Assembly (NCBI GenBank): GCA_937973685.1
Contig: CALJKJ010000042.1
Location: 1 to 64,000, forward strand
Source of the DNA: an uncultured Flavobacteriales bacterium
Lineage (GTDB): Bacteria; Bacteroidota; Bacteroidia; Flavobacteriales_D; Crocinitomicaceae
Direction: 5' to 3'
Length of the DNA: 64,000 nucleotides
Shown: positions 46,223-56,500 of the stretch, one piece after another
Position numbering within the stretch: the stretch's first letter is position 1
Layout: each line of letters starts with the position of its first letter
Program-made: the position numbers and the translations under genes
The notes under the pieces: model-generated
What the model was told of the DNA's origin: nothing
Databases searched by the model: none
What the model saw: the letters and a program-made list of their open reading frames with translations, nothing else

Positions 46223-46978
46223 TTAGTGTTTTATAACAATGCGTTTTGTTTGAATAGCAACACCTTTTTCAATGATTGAAACGATATAAACGCCATTTTT
46301 CAATTCTGAAACATCAACTTTTTTTGTTTTTGTTGCTGTTTCATCGTAAATTATTTTACCCAAAACGTCAACAATTCGAATATCAAATTTATCAAGCCCT
46401 TCAGCATTTATTGTTAAAACTGATGAAACCGGGTTTGGATAAACAGAAATTGAAACTGGTTCTTTTTCATCAATTGAAGCACACGAAAAGATGACACGTA
46501 CATCAACCGAGTCAAGGTATGCCCCTCCTTCTTCGTGAACATAATACCTGTATGTAGCAGTGCCACAATTTTGAGCTACATAATGAATTGCAGCTGAACC
46601 AGATTGACCTACTGGAAGTCCTGAAACAGGATTGAATTGACTATCAAAAATAGTTAATGGATCAGGAGTAGTCCAATTAATTGCTGCACTTGACGAATAA
46701 CATTGACCTGCTTCACCTTCGATTCCCCAGCAAATATAATCTTCCCAATTAGAAGGTATAACTGTTAAGTGTTTACGCGTTATTTTCCAAGATTTATCTG
46801 TAGTTCCTATATTTTTAAACAACAACTCAATGTTTGAATCACCGTTTGAAGTAACTACATGAACAAGTTGCGTCCCGTTTAAAATAGTCGTGTTACCCAG
46901 TTTCGTAATTTCAACTTGTGAATGTCCAAATCGTGCAATTGCAACAATCACTGCAAATAAAAGTATTAGTTGTTTCAT
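46223..46978 (-). CDS. Small secreted protein with type A type IX sorting domain
   Basis: 251 residues. Signal peptide to about residue 20 (...ARFGHSQ), one Ig-like region with FKNIGTTDKSWKITRKH and a cysteine pair in YICWGIEGEAGQC, then a C-terminal type A sorting domain (SVYPNPVSSVLTI...NGVYIVSIIEKGVAIQTKRIVIKH). Ligand and function are not recognisable. It has its own terminator and a TAAATTTG box 16 nt upstream of the ATG (47002-46995), so it is probably a single transcription unit. Confidence 0.85.
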   Translation of the reverse strand: MKQLILLFAVIVAIARFGHSQVEITKLGNTTILNGTQLVHVVTSNGDSNIELLFKNIGTTDKSWKITRKHLTVIPSNWEDYICWGIEGEAGQCYSSSAAINWTTPDPLTIFDSQFNPVSGLPVGQSGSAAIHYVAQNCGTATYRYYVHEEGGAYLDSVDVRVIFSCASIDEKEPVSISVYPNPVSSVLTINAEGLDKFDIRIVDVLGKIIYDETATKTKKVDVSELKNGVYIVSIIEKGVAIQTKRIVIKH

Positions 46979-47121
46979 TCTTTTGTGTTTCCAACAAATT
47001 TAATAAAAAAATGTATTCACACTTGCCTAAATTGTTGAAATACGTTAAAAAAGAAAAAAAGGTATATTGATTTAGTTGTTATTATTTTTCAAAATAGTGC
47101 TAAAACATCAACATTTGAATG

Positions 47122-47129
47122 TATCTTTG
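47122..47129 (+). promoter_or_regulatory. -7 box upstream of tlpA-DUF6029-Omp28
   Basis: TATCTTTG matches TAnnTTTG; it lies 44 nt before the ATG at 47174. No good TTG at the right distance, so only a tentative call. Confidence 0.3.
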
Positions 47130-47173
47130 ATTTACGGCATGAAAATTGAAATGCTAACAATAAAATTTGAAAC

Positions 47174-47671
47174 ATGAAAAAAATTGCACTTTTAGTAGTT
47201 TGTTTGTCAGTGATGTCAAGCATTTTCTCCCAAAACGATGGTAAAAAAGTTCCTGCTATTCAACTTACAGACTTGAATGGAAAACCAGTTAATACTGCGA
47301 AACTTTTTGAAAATGGTCCAATTGTAATTTCTTTTTGGGCAACTTGGTGCGCTCCTTGTAAACGTGAACTAAACACTATTCACGAGGAATACGAAGAATG
47401 GCAAAAAGAAACAGGTATTACTATCGTTGCTGTTTCTATTGACGATGAAAAAACAAAAGCACAAGTTCCATTATATGTAAATGGAAAAGGTTGGGAATAT
47501 GTTGTCTTACTAGATCCAAACTGGGATTTCAAACGTGCAATGGGCGTTGGAAATGTTCCACATACATTTTTAATAGATGCTGAAGGGAATATCGTTTACT
47601 CACACACAGGATACTCTGAAGGTGACGAAGAAAAATTATTGGAAGAAATAAAAATGTTGAAAAACAGATAA
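47174..47671 (+). CDS. TlpA-family periplasmic thiol-disulfide oxidoreductase
   Basis: 165 residues: signal peptide (1-19, ...SSIFSQ) and a thioredoxin-like domain with FWATWCAPCKRE (active Cys 59 and 62), VAVSIDDEK and the cis-Pro loop VGNVPHTFLID. Exported to the periplasm; works as a reductant or disulfide-handling protein. First gene of a tight run (5 bp, 9 bp gaps) with the DUF6029-like barrel and Omp28-like lipoprotein, so the three probably act together. Confidence 0.95.
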   Translation: MKKIALLVVCLSVMSSIFSQNDGKKVPAIQLTDLNGKPVNTAKLFENGPIVISFWATWCAPCKRELNTIHEEYEEWQKETGITIVAVSIDDEKTKAQVPLYVNGKGWEYVVLLDPNWDFKRAMGVGNVPHTFLIDAEGNIVYSHTGYSEGDEEKLLEEIKMLKNR

Positions 47672-47676
47672 GCCGT

Positions 47677-49377
47677 ATGAAAAATTGGTTATTCGGATTA
47701 ACAACATTTTGTAGTATTCAGTTAACTCTTGGTCAAACCACCAATGATGGTTCGTTAACTGGAAACATGGAAACAACCTTTCAGTACTTAAATGCAGATT
47801 CTTTAATCGGTGCAACTCAACCTGAATCTAAAGGATTGATGAGTTCATACATGAACGTATTTTACCGCAATGGAAACTTCAAAGCAGGAATGCGTGTTGA
47901 GTCGTACTTACCTAGAATTCAAGGTTACCCGAATCGTTTTGATGGAACGGGAATAGGAATGCGCTATATAGGTTATGCGAATGATTTCATTGACATTACA
48001 CTTGGGCATTTCTATGAACAATTTGGACAAGGTACTGCGCTTCGTGTTTATGAAGACCGCAACTTAGGCTATGATAATGTGTTAGATGGAGCACGCATAA
48101 TATTAAAACCCGTAAAAGGTGTTCAATTAAAAGGTGTTTACGGTTATCAACGTTATTCATTCCAGAATGGAAGTGTTGTTAATTCAGCTGGTATTACTCG
48201 AGGAGCGGATGCTCAATTTCATTTAAACGACCTCATCAAACCATTAACAAAAAGTGGGTTAGACATAACGCTTGGCGGTTCATTTGTAAGTAAATACCAA
48301 GTTGACAACGATCCCGATTATATATTACCGCAAAACGTAGGTGTTTATGGTGGTCGTGCAGACATTCGTTATAAAAAATGGACGTTAAATGCCGAGTTTA
48401 CTCACAAAGACAATGACCCATCAGCTGATAACAATTACAGTTATAATCCAGGTCACTCTGCGATATTAAATGTTGGTTACTCAAAAAAAGGGTTAGGTAT
48501 TGTTTTCTCTGCAAAATCAGTAGACAACATGAGCTTTCGATCAGACAGAACAAAAGATTTACAAGACTTAATCATTAATTATTTACCTGCATTAAACAAA
48601 ACTCACTCGTATAATCTTGTCGCTACTCTTTACCCCTATGCAACTCGTCCAGTTGGTGAAATTGCTTTTCAAGGTGAAGTGTTGTACATGATTCCAAAAG
48701 GGAAAATCAACAAGAAATTTGGTGTGCCAATCAATGTCAATTTTTCAACAGCTTATTTACCTATCAAATCTACTTCAGGAATTAATCCAAATGACTCATC
48801 TCGAATTAATTATGTAGGTAAACCATTTAATATGAGCGACTCTTTACTTTGGAGAGATTTCAATGTGAATGTTACTTATAAATTCACCAAAACATTCTAC
48901 TTAATTGCTGCTTATTACAACATCTCAATTAACAATGATGTCTCTAAAATATCAGGAGATGCGCATGGGTTAATCCGCTCAAATATTGGAGTAGCTGAGT
49001 TGGGTTGGAAAATCAATAAAAACAATAATTTACGCATGGAATTCCAAGCATTATTCACTAATAAAATTGATAAGGTTAATGAAGACCAAACGATTTCTCG
49101 TGTGAGTAATGACAAGGGAAATTGGGCAACAGTTGTAGCTGAATATTCTATTTCGCCAAATTGGTTCTTTGCTGTAATGGATCAATACAATTATGGAAAC
49201 AACAATCCTGAATTACGATTACATTATTTAATCGGAACTGTTGGTTATTTGAAAGATGCAACACGTATAGCAGTTAATTATGGCCGTCAACGTGCAGGGT
49301 TATTTTGTGTTGGAGGTGTTTGTCGATTTGTTCCAGCTTCCAATGGTTTAACATTGACTGTTTCTCATAGTTTCTAA
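47677..49377 (+). CDS. DUF6029-like outer-membrane beta-barrel
   Basis: 566 residues. Signal peptide (1-19, ...LTLGQ), then an alternating strand pattern throughout with FYRNGNFKAGMRVESYLPRI, GHFYEQFGQGTALR and a C-terminal LTLTVSHSF, typical of outer-membrane barrels. I identify it as the Bacteroidota family DUF6029. Function unknown. Gene pairing with TlpA and Omp28-like proteins suggests a role in envelope redox or substrate passage. Confidence 0.75.
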   Translation: MKNWLFGLTTFCSIQLTLGQTTNDGSLTGNMETTFQYLNADSLIGATQPESKGLMSSYMNVFYRNGNFKAGMRVESYLPRIQGYPNRFDGTGIGMRYIGYANDFIDITLGHFYEQFGQGTALRVYEDRNLGYDNVLDGARIILKPVKGVQLKGVYGYQRYSFQNGSVVNSAGITRGADAQFHLNDLIKPLTKSGLDITLGGSFVSKYQVDNDPDYILPQNVGVYGGRADIRYKKWTLNAEFTHKDNDPSADNNYSYNPGHSAILNVGYSKKGLGIVFSAKSVDNMSFRSDRTKDLQDLIINYLPALNKTHSYNLVATLYPYATRPVGEIAFQGEVLYMIPKGKINKKFGVPINVNFSTAYLPIKSTSGINPNDSSRINYVGKPFNMSDSLLWRDFNVNVTYKFTKTFYLIAAYYNISINNDVSKISGDAHGLIRSNIGVAELGWKINKNNNLRMEFQALFTNKIDKVNEDQTISRVSNDKGNWATVVAEYSISPNWFFAVMDQYNYGNNNPELRLHYLIGTVGYLKDATRIAVNYGRQRAGLFCVGGVCRFVPASNGLTLTVSHSF

Positions 49378-49386
49378 TTTATTATC

Positions 49387-50334
49387 ATGAAAAAAATAAG
49401 TATATATTTAGGATTCATTCTCTTGCTAGTTATTATTTCAAGTTGTGATAAAGTAACAAATCCTTATCCACCAACCAGTGGAGGAAATGGTGAACTAGAC
49501 TGGAGTTTATATCCGGATGGAGATTCTGCTCATTATGCGCAAAATAAATGGCCAACATTTATTGCTAATACAAATTCATTGCGCAATGTACTCATAGAAG
49601 ATTTTACAGGTCATACATGTAACAGTTGTCCTGCTGCAGCAACTCTAGCACATACCCTAGAAACGAACAATCCAGCACGTGTATTTACGGCAACTATTCA
49701 TACTGGACCAACAGGAATGGGACCTTTACAAGCTGTCCAATTACCAGACTATCCTACAAATTGGACAAATCCACAAGGTTTAGAAATTGGTAAGTATTTT
49801 GGGTCAATACCAGGTTCAGCTTTTCAAGGTAATCCACGAGGAACAATCAATCGGACAAATAATGGCGGACAATTAACATTACATCCATCTGGCTGGACGA
49901 GTAAAGTCAATAGTATTATTGCTGCAAACGATTTAAAAGTAAATGTTCAAGCACACAGTAATTATTTTGCAAGTACACGTGGTTACTTTTTGCATACAGA
50001 ACTTGCTCTTTTAGATGCTTCACTTGTTGCAAACCAGTTAGGTATGGTTGTTTATTTGATAGAAGATTCTATTATCGGCGATCAAAAAATGTCTGATAAC
50101 TCACACAATCCTACTTATGTTCACCGTGATGTGATGAGAAGTTGTATCGATGGAAAAGCTTTTGGAAGAACAATTTCAACCTCAAACCTTTCAACGAATG
50201 GCAACTACTATTTGAACTATAGCTACAAATTGCCCGCATCTTATGATCCGACAAATACGCATGTGTTGATTTATGTCTACGACAAAACAACCATGGAAAT
50301 TTATCAAGTCATTGAACACGAAATAATTGAATAA
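49387..50334 (+). CDS. Omp28-related lipoprotein
   Basis: 315 residues. Lipoprotein signal with IISSC (Cys 20). The Omp28-like domain carries CNSC at 78-81 in VLIEDFTGHTCNSCPAAAT and TATIHTGPTGMGP, which parallels the CGYC region of the type IX cargo at 44.3 kb. Probably outer-membrane anchored. Family function is not established; Omp28 was described as a P. gingivalis outer-membrane protein. Last gene of the tlpA run; a very strong terminator follows. Confidence 0.88.
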   Translation: MKKISIYLGFILLLVIISSCDKVTNPYPPTSGGNGELDWSLYPDGDSAHYAQNKWPTFIANTNSLRNVLIEDFTGHTCNSCPAAATLAHTLETNNPARVFTATIHTGPTGMGPLQAVQLPDYPTNWTNPQGLEIGKYFGSIPGSAFQGNPRGTINRTNNGGQLTLHPSGWTSKVNSIIAANDLKVNVQAHSNYFASTRGYFLHTELALLDASLVANQLGMVVYLIEDSIIGDQKMSDNSHNPTYVHRDVMRSCIDGKAFGRTISTSNLSTNGNYYLNYSYKLPASYDPTNTHVLIYVYDKTTMEIYQVIEHEIIE

Positions 50335-50367
50335 AAAAATGCTGTCTTAATTAGACAGCATTTTTTT
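50333..50367. terminator. Bidirectional terminator after the Omp28-like gene
   Basis: 15-bp perfect stem (AAAAAAATGCTGTCT with AGACAGCATTTTTTT) and a 5-nt loop between convergent genes; T-runs on both strands. Confidence 0.92.
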
Positions 50368-50386
50368 AAACTATTGTAATCTATTA

Positions 50387-50857
50387 TTATTCGAATTCGA
50401 TTAATAACCCACCTTTTTCTACTACATCTTGTGGATTGATTGAAATATGCTTAACGACGCCTATTCCTTCAGCCTTCAACACATTTTCCATTTTCATTGC
50501 TTCCAATGTTAGTAATGGGTCACCAACTTGAACCTCTTGTCCGATTTGAACTGATATGCCAACAACTCTTCCAGGCATTGGCGCTTTCAATTGTTTCAAC
50601 TTACGCACTTTTGGTTTGTCCAATCCCATTGAAGCAATTAATGCATCGAGAGGTTGTCCTTTTTTAACTTCAAAAACGCGGTGGTTTAATTTCAAGGTCA
50701 ATAATCCTTCTTCTTGACGATTTGACATGACTTCACCTCTGTATTTTTTTCCTTTGTAGGTGATGGAGAAAAACTGTTGATTTTCCCATTTCAGGTTTAC
50801 GCCATCTGTATTTGTGATGAAGTCTTTTCCGTCTAACTGCCAATTTGAAGTTTGCAT
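50387..50857 (-). CDS. Biotin/lipoyl attachment domain protein (biotin carboxyl carrier type)
   Basis: 156 residues from the ATG at 50857 (MQTSNWQLDGK); a longer TTG-initiated form is unlikely. The C-terminal 70 residues are a biotinyl domain with LEAMKMEN, biotin-Lys about 122. The N-terminal half resembles carrier subunits of acyl-CoA carboxylases of the propionyl/methylcrotonyl type. No carboxylase or carboxyltransferase gene is adjacent, so its partner must be elsewhere. A TAAATTTG box (50882-50875) lies upstream. Confidence 0.88.
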   Translation of the reverse strand: MQTSNWQLDGKDFITNTDGVNLKWENQQFFSITYKGKKYRGEVMSNRQEEGLLTLKLNHRVFEVKKGQPLDALIASMGLDKPKVRKLKQLKAPMPGRVVGISVQIGQEVQVGDPLLTLEAMKMENVLKAEGIGVVKHISINPQDVVEKGGLLIEFE

Positions 50858-50947
50858 TGTTTTAAGCTTTGAAACAAATTTAAAAACAATTTTATGCAAT
50901 TGAAGTAAATTTCTCTCAAAATCACTGAAATGAATAATTTGAATTGG

Positions 50948-50955
50948 TATCTTCG
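50948..50955 (+). promoter_or_regulatory. -7 box of the M1 aminopeptidase gene
   Basis: TATCTTCG is one base off TAnnTTTG and lies 16 nt before the ATG at 50972, inside the longer frame that starts at 50930; it favours the shorter start. Confidence 0.3.
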
Positions 50956-50971
50956 AAACTTAAAATTAAAA

Positions 50972-53587
50972 ATGAGTATGAAAAAAATACTATTCTTCAT
51001 CGGATTATCCTTGATTAGTTGTCATTCAACAAAAGGGAAATTGAATGGAAAAGATGGAGTAAATACAGTTGTTACCACTACAAATGAGCAACTTACAACT
51101 GAAAACAAAAAGATTTACCACGGAAGTGAAACACTTTTAACAGATTTGATTCATACCAAATTAGAAGTGTCATTTGATTGGACAAAATCGTGGATGTATG
51201 GTAAAGAAACACTGACTGCGAAACCACATTTTTATGCTACAAACGAGTTGATTTTAGATGCAAAAGGAATGGAAATCAAAGCTATTAGCTTAAATGGAGC
51301 ACCATTGAAATATACCTACAGCAATGATGTGTTAACTATTACTCTTGACAAAACCTATCAACGAACACAACAATATACGGTTGTTATTGATTATATCGCA
51401 AAACCAGATGAACGGTTAACTTCTGGTTCTTCAGCCATTTCAAGTGATAAAGGACTATATTTCATCAATCCAAAAGGATTGGAAAACAATAAAATGCCGC
51501 AAATTTGGACACAAGGTGAAACAGAAGCTAGTTCAGTTTGGTTTCCAACAATTGACGCACCTAATAGTAAAACGACACAAGAAATTTTTATTACCGTTGA
51601 CAACAAATATGTTACACTTTCGAATGGTAAATTAATTTCTTCGAAAGAAAATGGAAACGGAACACGTGTTGACCATTGGAAACAAGATTTGGCGCACGCT
51701 CCTTATTTATTCATGATGGGAATTGGTGAATTCAAAGTGGTGAAAGATTATTACACACGCCAGAATGGAACCCAAATGGAAGTCAATTATTATGTTGAAC
51801 CAGAGTGGGAATCAAGTGCAAAAGCAATTTTTGGTGAAACACCTGCAATGATTGACTATTTCTCCAAGTTATTGGGGGTAGAATATCCTTGGGACAAGTA
51901 TTCCCAAATTGTTGTGCGTGATTATGTGTCTGGGGCGATGGAAAACACCGGCGCTGTTGTTTTTGGAGACTACGCTTACAAAACCGAGCGTGAGTTGTTA
52001 GATGGTAACGATCAATCGACGATTGCCCATGAATTGTTTCACCATTGGTTTGGCGATTTAGTAACGTGTGAATCGTGGTCGAATTTATCTTTAAACGAAT
52101 CGTTTGCAAATTATTCGCAATACTTATGGGATGAATTTAAATTTGGAAAAGACGAAGCAGATTATCGTGCAATTGAAGAAGCTGAAGGTTATTATGCCTC
52201 TGCTGATCAAGGTGGTTTCCACAATTTAATTTGGTTCGACTACAATTCGCAAGAAGACATGTTTGATGGTCACTCGTACAACAAAGGTGGGCGTATCTTA
52301 CACATGTTGCGCTCATACCTTGGAGACGAAGCTTTCTTTTTAGCACTACAAAATTACTTGAAAACGAATGCATATCAACCTGCTGAATTCAACCAATTGC
52401 GTTTGGCATTTGAGTCAGTTTCTGGAGAAGATTTAAACTGGTTTTTTAACCAATGGTATTTGGACAAGGGTCATCCGACTTTGAACTTGAAATATTCTTT
52501 CAATGCTGCTGAAAAAACGGTAAGCTTGACTGTAGATCAAACTCAAGCAGCTGAATTCAGAACGTTTACATTACCTGTTAACGTAACAGTATTTGATGAC
52601 AGAGGTGAAACGACGCAACGTATTTGGATTGATAAAAAAAGTGAAGTGTTTACTTTTCCAGTAGTAGGAACACTTAAAAACGTATTGTTTGATAACCAAG
52701 CGATGGTTTTGGCACGTATAGTAGAAGAAAAACCGCAAGAGTGGTACATTCATCAATACTACAATGGAAAAAAATATATTCATCGTAAAAATGCATTTCA
52801 GTTTGGTTTGACGACACAATCTGCTGCTACAGATCAATTAATCCTGGACGGTTTAAAAGATCCATTTTGGGATATTCGTTCTGTTGCAATGAGTAATTAT
52901 GCACGTTTATCGGGTGATGCAAAATTACGTGCAATGGCTATCATTAAAGCTGCTGTTCAAAATGATGCTTCGCCAAGCGTGCGTGAAAGTGCATTAACAA
53001 TCGTAAGTAATAATGCATCAACGGAAGAAGCGACTGCTTATCTTGAAGATCGAATTAAAAATGATCGTTCTTATGCTGTAATTAGCAAAGGATTGGAAGA
53101 ACTTGCTAAAATTGATGTGTCAAGTGCACTCAAATTTGCAAAACAATTAGAAAAAGAAAAATCTTCTAAAATGATTGGTAGTATTTGTGGTTTATATGGA
53201 AAAGTAGGAACAACAACATACATACCTTTTTTTCAAACTGCATTTAATAACAATTTATTACAAGGTTCAGATAAATTGGAAGCATTGTTTGGGTTTACCG
53301 TACTTTTAGCAAAACAAGATGCTTTAGTGCAACGTCAATACTTGCCGATTTTAGAAGATCAAGGTAAAAATGGTGGGATTTATGCACAAATGTTCTATCC
53401 GCAATTTATTGGCTACTTATCCGATGCATTAACAAATAGTATCGTTGATTTGAAAGACAAAGAAGCACAAGCTAAAAAATCAGGAAATACCAATGCAGAA
53501 TCAATTGCAAATGGAAAAAGAATAGAAGCCGAAGCATTGTTGCATGATTATGAAAGCATATTAAATACTTTAAATAAAGAAGATTAA
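50972..53587 (+). CDS. M1 family metallopeptidase lipoprotein
   Basis: About 871 residues from the ATG at 50972; a start at 50930 adds 14 residues before a good lipoprotein signal ending LISC. Aminopeptidase N-like: GAMEN substrate motif (321-325), zinc site HELFHH with H353, H357 and E376 in LNESFA, i.e. HExxH-18-E. A C-terminal HEAT-like helical region (about 620-870) completes the M1 layout. Expected to be an envelope-anchored peptidase for peptide nutrition. It ends flush against the convergent barrel gene, with no gap and no terminator. Confidence 0.94.
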   Translation: MSMKKILFFIGLSLISCHSTKGKLNGKDGVNTVVTTTNEQLTTENKKIYHGSETLLTDLIHTKLEVSFDWTKSWMYGKETLTAKPHFYATNELILDAKGMEIKAISLNGAPLKYTYSNDVLTITLDKTYQRTQQYTVVIDYIAKPDERLTSGSSAISSDKGLYFINPKGLENNKMPQIWTQGETEASSVWFPTIDAPNSKTTQEIFITVDNKYVTLSNGKLISSKENGNGTRVDHWKQDLAHAPYLFMMGIGEFKVVKDYYTRQNGTQMEVNYYVEPEWESSAKAIFGETPAMIDYFSKLLGVEYPWDKYSQIVVRDYVSGAMENTGAVVFGDYAYKTERELLDGNDQSTIAHELFHHWFGDLVTCESWSNLSLNESFANYSQYLWDEFKFGKDEADYRAIEEAEGYYASADQGGFHNLIWFDYNSQEDMFDGHSYNKGGRILHMLRSYLGDEAFFLALQNYLKTNAYQPAEFNQLRLAFESVSGEDLNWFFNQWYLDKGHPTLNLKYSFNAAEKTVSLTVDQTQAAEFRTFTLPVNVTVFDDRGETTQRIWIDKKSEVFTFPVVGTLKNVLFDNQAMVLARIVEEKPQEWYIHQYYNGKKYIHRKNAFQFGLTTQSAATDQLILDGLKDPFWDIRSVAMSNYARLSGDAKLRAMAIIKAAVQNDASPSVRESALTIVSNNASTEEATAYLEDRIKNDRSYAVISKGLEELAKIDVSSALKFAKQLEKEKSSKMIGSICGLYGKVGTTTYIPFFQTAFNNNLLQGSDKLEALFGFTVLLAKQDALVQRQYLPILEDQGKNGGIYAQMFYPQFIGYLSDALTNSIVDLKDKEAQAKKSGNTNAESIANGKRIEAEALLHDYESILNTLNKED

Positions 53588-56500
53588 TTAGAAAAACGCT
53601 TTTAATTCCATTCCGCCAGCATGAACAAAAGGTGAAAGCTGACTTTTTCTGCCGGAATATTGAATGGCTAATTGCAAACTTTTTGATATGGTTCGTTGAT
53701 ACCCAACGGACCATATTGCGTTTTTACCCGCTTTTAAAGCTTCTAATAATTCAAAACCTAATGGAGAATTTGCATTGCCAATAAAATCAATTTGAACGAC
53801 ATTTAATTGAACTTGAAGGCTTCCTTTTTGCGCTTGGTTATATTTGACAGTACAACCAATATCTTTTACCGTAGCTGATTCTCCCCCTAAATTAATTGCA
53901 TTTTGTTTCTTCGAATAACGCGCATCCAAACTCAAACGTAAAGTTGTTGATGGTTGAAAAACAAGTGATGGTTTCCAAATAAAGTAATTTAATTGATAGT
54001 TACGTCCTGTAGTATAATCGACAATAGATTGTTTTTCACCCGTTTCAAACGATTGCAATACACTCCATTCTTTGTGAAACGTATACCGACCATTGATACT
54101 GTGACTCGCTTTGTATTTACCATCATAACCAGTGGCTAACAATAGTTTTGATTGAGAAACATCGTACGAATAATCTGCACTAAAAACCGCACTCGTGCGA
54201 TTAAAATAAACCGTATGTTTCATATTGGTCGTTGCAGAAATAATATCCTGGTTATCAATACGTCCTACAAAAGGATTGTACGCGTTGATGCCTTCAAAAA
54301 AAGCTGTTTTCCGTTGAATCCGCAAACGACTTTGTGTTGAAAATCGAGCTAATTGTTTTTTCAATCGGTTGTTTGAAGACGCCCACAAACGTTCTGGTCG
54401 AATGGTTAACGATTGATTAAACTCATTCGAATATGTTTTGCTGTATTCATTCGAAGGCGTAAAAACACGGATATAACTAGCTTGATCGGCATACGCAGCA
54501 ATTTCAAATTCATTCAAATCTTTGATATTATCTCCATTATAATCAACCCAAGTATACACCCCTTGACCATCGTTTACTTTGATATAAATAAACGCTTTTT
54601 TCAATTCTAATCCCGCACCTACTTCATAAAAAGTTGTCAATTGCACCGCATTCTTTGCAAAGCGCCATTCGTGATCAATCCGACCATTTGTTGTGTTTTC
54701 TGGTTGTTGATTGATTAATGTACTATCAACAATTGCAAGTACCCTGTAATTACCAATGAGTAATAAGCGTTGGTTTTTCCAATTTTTCTTTGACCACTCA
54801 ATACTTGCTGTTTTTGCCTTTGCTGCAGTTGCAAATTGGGATAAATTGGAGCGTCCATCTAACCGTTCTCGGTACGACAATCGAAATTCACCTGATGTTG
54901 AATCGCCAAATACGGCATACCCTTGATAATCGAAAAATGAATACGACGCTGTTGTCAATGTTGTTGCGGATTTATAGGCATTCCATTCTTGATCGGCTTT
55001 GTAGCCAACTTTTAGCCAACGGTAACTTTTTGACACATCTACTTTATGGCGAAAAAACCGATTGCTCGCTACTGTTGTTGCGCTTAACATACTTCCATCT
55101 CCTTGAATGCGCAAACCGTTTTTATACCAAGCAACTAAGACTTGACTTTTTACTCCCGAAAAATCATTTCCAATTTTAAAGTTTTGTGCATTCCATTCAA
55201 TGGATCCATATTGTTGATGCTTCAACGCTGTTCTGAAGGTTGTATAAATCTGATTCCCTTCGTAATGTTGATTTCTTGTGTTCCAATCGCGGTCAAATTC
55301 AACAGCTCTGTATTGTTCAATTGGTTTAAAAAACGGATCCAATAATTCGCATTCGAGTTGGTTTTTCCACGACCATTTTTTAACCGTGTCTTTACCGAAA
55401 GGTACGGAATGAGTTAGTTGTGCCCGAAAAGAAAATCCTTTATCGTCTCGTTTATCTTTCGAAGAAAACGTGTTTTTATCGGTCGTGCTCATAGCGGTTT
55501 CAGTCAGTAGGCTCAGGCGATCTGAAAAACGATACTTTCCGCCTAGCGCAATTAATTGTTGCTTTTTTGGAGTGATCAACATTTTAACTGGCGCATAATC
55601 TCCTTGAGGAATTCCACCAACAGGTTGAAGCCATTTGTACACTTTCCCAAGCGCATTGAATTTTTCAAAAACATAATCACCATTTCCCTGACCAACGTAT
55701 GAAAAAGTCACTTTGTAAATAGCTAGTGTTGGATTGATAGATGCAACTAAAACGGTATCAAATCCCAATGAATCGACTAATTGATACATGACCAAGTTTT
55801 CGGAAAAACCAACGGAATCAATGACGAAGCTTTGAGCCAATTCCAAACTGTCACCAATAGCTGCAAGCAATCCCTTCTGTTGATCGGTTAAATTCTGTTG
55901 CAGGGGCTGGTTTTTAACATCTTGTTCCGAATACGCATTGAACCACCAATCCATTTTTTTAGTTGTCCCAACTGTTGAAAATTGAAAAAGCGAGCGGGCA
56001 TAATTTTGATCGGCATATTGAAATTCAATGACAATTCGAATGTCTTTCGTCATTAAATTACGAGCAGTAAATGTTACTTCGGCAGTGTTGTAATCAATGA
56101 CATAATCGAATTCTTGACCTCTTTTCATGAGCTTTCCATCAATAAAAACGCGTTCAGTTCCTGAAAGCACCACAATAAATGGTTCGTTTTCATTCCCGCG
56201 CAAACGATATGGTCCTTGATTCCCTTCTATTCCTGTAATTATTTGCCGGTTGAATTTTCCTTTAGACAACGCACCACTGACTTGTGTTTTAATGGTGTTA
56301 GTAGGTTTTGTTTTCCACGTGTATTCGCCTGTTAAACCTTGACCTCGTTTTTTATACGTCATGAAATAACCTTCGGGTTTACTCAACCAGAAATCACCGA
56401 CTGTCATTTTAAATTGATCATTAAATAATTGAACAAATACTTGATCAAATTCCTGTAATTTATTGGTGTTCCCTTCTGGTTGTATGGGAAGATTATTGTC

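Noticed and set aside
53472..53714. Minus-strand frame across the convergent stops
   Set aside because: It overlaps the ends of two well supported genes and has no recognisable feature.
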